This document shows positions 59,001-64,000 of a DNA stretch of 64,000 nucleotides, one piece after another. The DNA lies in NCBI GenBank assembly GCA_020284085.1, contig JACEVL010000765.1, positions 164,501 through 228,500 on the forward strand, written 5' to 3'. Source of the stretch: Aporrectodea caliginosa (Eukaryota > Annelida > Clitellata > Crassiclitellata > Lumbricidae). Position 1 is the first letter of the stretch. Every line of letters begins with the position of its first letter. Both the position numbers and the translations under genes were made by a program. Below the pieces are notes generated by a model. That model saw nothing but the letters and a program-made list of their open reading frames with translations. It did not search any database and had not been told where the DNA came from.

Positions 59001-60011
59001 TTATCGACACATCATCACCCCTACGTAAACACTATAAAACCCGATACCATCTAAATGTTACTCGTTTACAAATAGACATGTTGCATGTAACACTGTTGCA
59101 AACAATACTTTCACACAAACATAAATACTTAGATACATGAATGAATGAATGCATACATGTATGTATACGTCACATCGCTTTCTGTCGAGATCGGCATGAT
59201 AGTTCTGATGAAAACAACTAAGTATGCTATAAGAAACGTAACGTTAGACACCCACACTCATTCTCAAATTCGTGCAGTCTGACCTTCAGAGCAGACACCC
59301 ATGTAGAAGGTCGTGATGTTGGTGTTTGCCTGGCAGAGGGCAGCGTACATCTCACAGTAGTTGTCGTAGGTCTTGTTATTAGAGCCACACACGGGATAAT
59401 AGATATCGCCGCAATTTCTGCTGCAAACACACGATGTTTGATTTTCCGCATCAACAACGCAAAACCTCGGTGAAGGACAGACGACTCCGTTGCAATATTC
59501 ATCTACAGACACACAGCGTCACTTCTTATCTCATACACGTATCATTACAGTAACTATTGTTTAATTATCATCTAAAACGCTGTACACTGCACAGTTTGAA
59601 AAACAATAGGAATTCAAATGTAACATTTGAGATTATAGGCCATTGTAGAACGTAAACCAAAGTGCGGTTAGTAATTGGTGCAATAAAGGATATACACACT
59701 AATTTACTTAATCATTCGTCAAACAATAGATGAGGAACAGAAGGAGTAAGAGGACGAGTGGTGGGATGAATCATCTTCATACCGTAGATGCATGGACCGA
59801 TGCGCGCCACTGTGAGGTTGGTGCCCGTTGAACAGGCGTCAACCTTGAGCCAACATAAGTTCCGGTAGGTGACTCCGTTGCTGCCACAGACCGGGTTGTA
59901 GTCATAGGAACAGGACGCATTACAGACGCAAACTGGGCGATTATTCTGATCGACGTTGCACTGCTTGTCAGATGGACATTGATGACCATAACATACCGAT
60001 CCTACAACAGA

Positions 60012-60077
<66 letters not shown>

Positions 60078-61270
60078 TGTTAGATGCTCCCCCTCTAGTT
60101 CTTAAGCTAACTAGATATAAGTCTAAGGGTATGATAAAATCTCTTTATTTACACGAGAAACGAAACATACAACCGTATTCCAAAGAAGCAGGCCGTCCAA
60201 CATTGAAAAGACGGTCGACAAACTACACAACAACTGCAGCTCCTCGGTCAACACAAACACCGAAGCTAAACTTCTTAGGCTAGAAAGACCTGATAGCCTA
60301 CTTATTATCCATCTAGTTTAACTTGCGGGAATCTTGCAATCTTGCTTGAGCCACAGGCTAAAAAGTCAAATCTTGCGACGACTAATTCGATCACTTACAA
60401 TCATTCAATCGTCGTGAAACTTGGCAGATAGACTTGCCCTCGCAGACACTTCATTCTATCAAAATTTCAGCTCCCCCAAAAAGGCTAGCTTATAGAATCG
60501 GGGACTCAACTTTTCGAATCGGGGAATCCCCTTTTCCGATACGCAGCGCTGCCATTGGCCAGCGTTGCCATTGGCCGAAACAGAAACGGGCGCGCTGCAT
60601 CATTAAACGGACGCTATGTTGTAAAATGAACGCGGACTATATATTTGTAGAGGTAACTGCTTCATAAGACGCATTATAGGATACTAGATGGATATAGTAA
60701 AAAACTTTGTTTTTACGGGCTGTATTTTTTTCTACCTTAATTAAGTTACAACTGGAGACTTGGTTGCTAGCTTTCACTAAGCAAAACACGACCTCGTCGG
60801 ATCAACCTAAAACCAAGCTCTGACAAACCCTAATCATTACATGTATGTATGTATGTATGTATGTATGTATGTATGTATGTATGTATGTATGTATGTATGT
60901 ATGTATGTATGTATGTATGTATGTATGTATGTATGTATGTATGTATGTATGTATGTATGTATGTATGTATGTATGTATGTATGTATGTATGTATGTATGA
61001 GCACTTGTTATAACGCCCCTTCAAGATTTCTACTCAGAGTCCCTCCAGACTACAGCGCGGACACTGATTCGGAGTTTCACGCCGAAGCGCATGAGCAATT
61101 GCGAGTGAAGGAATTGCCCAGGGTCCCTACGCGGCGGCTTAAGGTGGATTCGAACCCGCAACCCTCCGGCTGCAAGTCACCGAACATACCCCTACACCAC
61201 CGCGCCCTGGCTTATATGCTTTAGCCACTCCTTTTCAGACATAGCCTTAAAACTTGCCATATATATATAC

Positions 61271-61318
<48 letters not shown>

Positions 61319-63399
61319 CGACAGACAGACAGACAGACAAACAGACAAACAGACAGAGACAGACAGAGACAGACAGAGACAGACAGAGCACATACAGTAC
61401 ATACAGCGCAATTAACCTAGATTTGAAAATGACTGTCTAACATATACATATTCGAGAGGATGCCTCGGTGTCAAACGAGTTGAGATCAAACATTTAAAGA
61501 TTCCAGTCGAGTTGATTTCAAATGTCTAATTATGAAAACGATAATTGTTCTTTAATGTTTTTGAATGCGAATCAATCGTACTGCTTCTTCTGTGGCTTCA
61601 AGGTCAGTCAGATCTGGATTCCAACTGCCCGCATTTCCTATTTTCCGGTTTAAAGTATTCTCTTGAAAAGTAACGATACTTTGGATGCTAATAAAACCGA
61701 CTTACCTTGGAGGCAGAATCCTTTGTTTACTACTCGGATGCCTGTATTCGTATAGCATGCCTCCTTCTGGAGCTCGCATTCATTCCCGTATGTCCGATTA
61801 TCACTGCCACAGACTATGTCTGTCCTGAAGGGACACTTATCAATGCACACACAGACTGGTTGGTGGCGTTCATCAACGGCGCACCGTCCTCCATTTGGAC
61901 ACCTCACCCCATCGCAAACAGTCTCTGCAGAAAACGAGACGAAATGATATTATATCATTTAGAAATGTTGTTTAATTACACCTGGGAAGTGCAAACGAAT
62001 CTCTCTGTCACACTGAAAATTATCTTTGAATCAATAGTTGGAAAACTGTTAATCACGTGAACGACCTCAATGGGTTTTTGGACATTATGATGAAATTAAT
62101 TGTTTTAATTGCGCTATTGAAAATTATGTTAATGATTTCTCTGTGAATGTTGCGAACTAGCTTAAAATAATTCTCTTCAGGATTTTTAAACGTCACTTAG
62201 CCTCGTGCAGTCTACGATCCAAGATATTTAATGCCGAAGACAAATGTACAATATTGGAAGATTTTAAAGTGTCTAACGTTTTACTCTATAAAACTTTAGT
62301 TTCCGTTTAGACTTACGTGGGAATGTTAGTCTCTCGCTTTTCTTGTTAATTCATTCATTCATTACTTTAATTTATATAGCGCCTCTTCAAGGGAACTACT
62401 CAGAGGCGCTCCCTTCTTATTTTAATTAGAAATGATGCCTGTCAAGTTTCTGTTAACATAGATAAGTTTCTTCGTTACCTTGTTTGCATTGTCCTCTGTA
62501 AGCGACCGTGATGTTTTCTCTTGTTACGCATGACTGCCTCTTGAGGTTGCAATCATTCAGGTATGTCTGGTTGTCGCTGCCACAAACTGCATTGTTGTAA
62601 GTAGGACAATCCTGAATGCAGACGCAGGTTGGACGATGGTCAGCGACGGCACATTCTCTGTTCGAAGGACAGGTGACTCCGATGCATATGGAATCTAACA
62701 GGTGGCAAGATAAGCATCGGAACAGGTGGCTGCAGTTAATACCAAGACAACCAATGGGGTACACAGACTTTACATATATAGCGAAATACTAACATTCCCA
62801 CGTATGTCTAAACGGAATGATATTATATATATAAATCAATATATAAAAATATATATATAGTCTCATCTTCGTTAGAGTGCAAAATTAATGCCAGTGTGTT
62901 CCAAGAAAATACTCTTTAAGATTTCATTAGTTATATACGTTGTATTGAATGTAACAATATTAAAAATACAAATTATTCCAAAAAAGAGATGAGATTGAGA
63001 TTGAGAGGAGTTATTTGCACACAGAAGAAAGAGTTACACATTGACCACCTGTGAATGCATGCAGCAATATCACAGAGATCACGGAGAAAGTGGTGAAGAT
63101 TGGATTATTAAAGTCCTTCTTTTGGTATTCGTAACTACATAGAAGGCGTCTATGATATGAGCAGCAGCGATACTTGCCTTCGTTTTTACACCGGCCGTAG
63201 TAGGTGAATGTGATGTTGGTGTTCGTTCTACATGCCTCCCGGGTCAGTTCACAGCGGTTCGTGTAGGTTCTGTTGTCGCTGCCACAAACCGCGCTGCTCT
63301 GCTCGTAACAATCTCCATAGCAAACGCACAACGCTTGACCGTTCTCGTCCAATGCACAGCGTCTGCCTGACGGACATGTTTTGAAGTCGCATGGCGTAC
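53036..63399 (-). CDS. multi-Kazal (follistatin-type) serine protease inhibitor gene, at least ten modules
   Basis: Ten exons on the minus strand each encode one module of about 73 residues with ten cysteines. Each has a short follistatin/EGF-like part ('C..CPSG..C......P.CVC') followed by a Kazal domain ('VCGSDN.TY.N.C.L...AC'). All exons begin and end in phase 1 and most are exactly 219 bp, as expected for an array grown by exon duplication. Such proteins are usually secreted, and each Kazal loop can occupy the active site of a serine protease. The predicted P1 residue differs from module to module. The 5' end with the signal peptide is beyond the window. At the 3' end the last module can either read through to a stop at 53036-53038 or be spliced onward. 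The introns are full of mobile DNA. Confidence 0.85.
53110..53334 (-). CDS. Kazal module exon 10 (3'-most in window)
   Basis: 225 bp, phase 1-1 if the donor CG/GTAATA is used. Without splicing the frame runs on for about 23 polar residues to a stop at 53036, so this could be the last exon. The loop 'NCSSYSFSPVCG' is one residue longer, predicted P1 Ser. Confidence 0.8.
53638..53856 (-). CDS. Kazal module exon 9
   Basis: 219 bp, phase 1-1. The loop 'ECQYGQYAVCG' predicts P1 Tyr. Confidence 0.85.
54191..54409 (-). CDS. Kazal module exon 8
   Basis: 219 bp, phase 1-1. The loop 'KCSSYGSGVCG' predicts P1 Ser. Confidence 0.85.
54544..56173. mobile_element. piggyBac-like TTAA element, non-autonomous
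   Basis: TTAA sites at 54540-54543 and 56174-56177 flank inverted termini CCCTCGGGCTACCAAGG and CTTGGTAGCCCTAGGG. The interior has a second inverted 'accaggggggg/ccccccttggt' set and a tandem duplication of about 155 bp (about 54810-54960 and 54990-55135), but no transposase ORF. It lies in the intron between Kazal modules 7 and 8. Confidence 0.78.
55140..56032 (+). mobile_element. probable Helitron, 3' end nested in the TTAA element
   Basis: A GC hairpin 'acccgggcaaagccgggt' at 56002-56019 is followed after 9 bp by CTAG and a host T (56033), the form of a Helitron 3' terminus. The 5' end is not defined; the start given is arbitrary. Confidence 0.45.
56693..56911 (-). CDS. Kazal module exon 7
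   Basis: 219 bp, phase 1-1. The loop 'ECLAESNEVCG' predicts P1 Ala, an elastase-like preference. 'TYSSEC' replaces the usual 'TY.N.C'. Confidence 0.85.
57325..57543 (-). CDS. Kazal module exon 6
   Basis: 219 bp, phase 1-1, donor GTAAGT. The loop 'VCPKTYNPVCG' predicts P1 Lys, the only clearly trypsin-like site among the ten. Confidence 0.87.
57680..58945 (-). mobile_element. degraded LINE (L2/CR1-like) in a Kazal intron
   Basis: Broken minus-strand frames show 'GSLLFILYTTPFSHL', 'HHLYADDTQHYIAF', 'SIVHSKLDYCNSLF' and 'FSFHSKLKSHLF' in the correct order for a reverse transcriptase. Several frameshifts make it dead. Confidence 0.8.
59284..59502 (-). CDS. Kazal module exon 5
   Basis: 219 bp, phase 1-1. 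The loop 'NCGDIYYPVCG' predicts P1 Asp, unusual for a serine protease inhibitor. Confidence 0.85.
59783..60001 (-). CDS. Kazal module exon 4
   Basis: 219 bp, phase 1-1. The acceptor follows a short pyrimidine stretch next to a (TA)n run. The loop 'SCSYDYNPVCG' predicts P1 Tyr. Confidence 0.85.
60003..60077. repeat. (TA)n microsatellite
   Basis: It abuts the acceptor of Kazal exon 4 and causes spurious Tyr-Ile frames on both strands. Confidence 0.95.
60078..60825 (-). mobile_element. probable solo LTR
   Basis: On the minus strand it begins TGTCAGAGC and ends GCATCTAACA. Two 'GGCCAATGGC' CCAAT boxes occur near 60555-60580, 'TCTATAAGC' near 60490 and AATAAAG near 60143, the order expected of U3-R-U5. 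No target duplication is seen because one flank is a (TA)n run. Confidence 0.5.
60841..61207 (-). mobile_element. tRNA-derived SINE with long (ACAT)n tail
   Basis: Read on the minus strand, the tRNA-like head lies at about 61207-61140 with A and B boxes. The body and the 'ggggcgttataacaagtgctcat' tail follow, then about 40 ACAT units (60841-60998). It is the clearest complete copy in the window. Confidence 0.87.
61268..61392. repeat. (GA)n and (GACA)n microsatellite
   Basis: Short GA run followed by about 25 GACA-type units with interruptions. Confidence 0.93.
61706..61924 (-). CDS. Kazal module exon 3
   Basis: 219 bp, phase 1-1, donor GTAAGT. The loop 'KCPFRTDIVCG' predicts P1 Phe, a chymotrypsin-like preference. 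All ten cysteines are present. Confidence 0.87.
62345..62415 (-). mobile_element. SINE/LINE tail fragment
   Basis: Only the shared 3' tail 'gggagcgcctctgagtag' to 'ggcgctatataaatt' and an ATGA-repeat end are present, an extremely truncated retrocopy. Confidence 0.65.
62479..62694 (-). CDS. Kazal module exon 2
   Basis: 216 bp, phase 1-1, GT/AG borders. The loop 'DCPTYNNAVCG' predicts P1 Thr. All ten cysteines are present. Confidence 0.85.
63178..63399 (-). CDS. Kazal module exon 1 (5'-most in window)
   Basis: 222 bp, phase 1-1, with an AG acceptor. The donor is GC rather than GT (GAAG/GCAAGTA). The reactive loop is 'DCYEQSSAVCG', predicted P1 Glu. Confidence 0.85.
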
Positions 63400-63439
63400 C
63401 TTCAGAAACATTACGAAACAGACTTTCACTCTTGCATAA

Positions 63440-63610
63440 TAAACAGGCCACACAATGCACTGCACGCAAGATTCGAAGGAAAAAGAAGCAAAGGCAGACC
63501 AAGACTACGCTGGATAGACGATTTAAATGAAGACATAACATCACTTGGACTCGCACTAAGGGGAGCAATGGACTTGACAAAGGACCGAGGACAATGGAGG
63601 TAATTTATTC
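63440..63610 (+). mobile_element. LINE C-terminal fragment upstream of Kazal exon 1
   Basis: The plus-strand frame reads 'EGKRSKGRPRLRWIDDL', then 'MDLTKDRGQWR', the zinc-finger-side end of RTE-type LINE polymerases. It resembles the end of the 38-41 kb LINE but is not the same family member. Confidence 0.7.
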
Positions 63611-64000
63611 GTACCCATCGCCGCCAAATGAGAACTGATAATGATGATGATAATAATAAGCATGTATGGATCTGTGCATAATGTGTGTAAAAGTGTTTGT
63701 GCGTATTTATGTAGGAATGCGTGTATGTAGGTATGAATGTATTTGCCTGTGTGTATCAAAACACGTCAAATAGCGTCTTTAAATAAAATTACAAAACCGC
63801 TACAACACGAAATTGTTTAATCCATCTATGATTCTCAAGTAAAATGAAACCGATTCATCTCTAACTCGCTTAAGAGTAATAACTAGGAAAACTTAAAGAC
63901 ATTGTTCCAAACTGAATTATAGTGATGATTTTTATTATCAATCACAACGAAAGGATGATGATAGTGATGATGATGTTTATGACTACGATAGGTGAAAGAG
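63611..64000. other. intron sequence of the Kazal gene, nothing else seen
   Basis: AT-rich with short (GAT)n runs at 63640-63655 and 63953-63975. Confidence 0.5.

Noticed and set aside
60830..61024. Repetitive Tyr-Ile-His-Thr and Tyr-Val-Cys-Met proteins
   Set aside because: Translations of the (ACAT)n tail of a SINE.
61140..61207. tRNA gene with A and B boxes
   Set aside because: The boxes belong to a SINE head repeated elsewhere; no cloverleaf with a proper acceptor stem could be drawn.

Overview
The window is eukaryotic nuclear DNA. It is AT-rich and intron-containing, crowded with microsatellites, LINEs, tRNA-derived SINEs, hAT-like, piggyBac-like and foldback DNA elements, and frequent TAGGCCTA-type palindromes. 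The alpha-tubulin genes have an ATG-only first exon and an intron inside codon 76, and lack the codon-125 intron I recall from vertebrate genes. Together with a gene made of Kazal exons this suggests a marine invertebrate, plausibly a deuterostome such as an echinoderm or hemichordate. The species cannot be fixed from the sequence alone.

Layout. (1) 1-801: the 3' end of a Ser/Thr/Arg-rich hypothetical protein (+). (2) 4.8-47.3 kb: a tandem array of five alpha-tubulin copies, all on the minus strand, called A (truncated), B, C, D and E. Copies B-E each have a TATA-bearing promoter, an ATG-only exon 1, exon 2 (codons 2-76) and a long exon 3. The array grew by segmental duplication. Introns and 5' flanks pair B with D and C with E, while exons and 3' flanks pair A/B/C against D/E, which is the pattern expected of gene conversion. 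Copies B and C share a two-residue deletion just after Lys40. Copy C had its C-terminal tail rewritten by a LINE insertion. Copy A lost its promoter and exons 1-2. (3) 20.6-24.8 kb, inside the array: a 4.2-kb DNA transposon with TIRs of about 38 bp and a 4-bp target duplication. It carries an exon for a Lys/Arg-rich protein whose start is an in-frame minisatellite of 12 units. (4) 24.8-29.6 kb and 48.2-50.5 kb: paralogous segments; the first contains a LINE itself interrupted by a SINE and a hAT-like element. (5) 38.2-41.4 kb: a nearly intact RTE/BovB-type LINE with one frameshift, sitting in the upstream flank of tubulin D. (6) 53.0-63.4 kb (minus strand): a multi-exon gene encoding at least ten follistatin-type Kazal protease-inhibitor modules, one per exon, all phase 1-1, with a different predicted P1 residue in most modules. 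Its 5' end lies beyond the window.

Relations. The tubulin copies would supply alpha-tubulin isotypes differing at the Lys40 loop, the H10 region and the C-terminal tail. The Kazal gene would encode a secreted or extracellular multi-headed inhibitor, with no evident link to the array. Most of the remaining sequence is layered mobile DNA, and several insertions can be ordered because target duplications and empty paralogous sites are visible. All comparisons were made by eye; identities and boundaries are approximate where stated.
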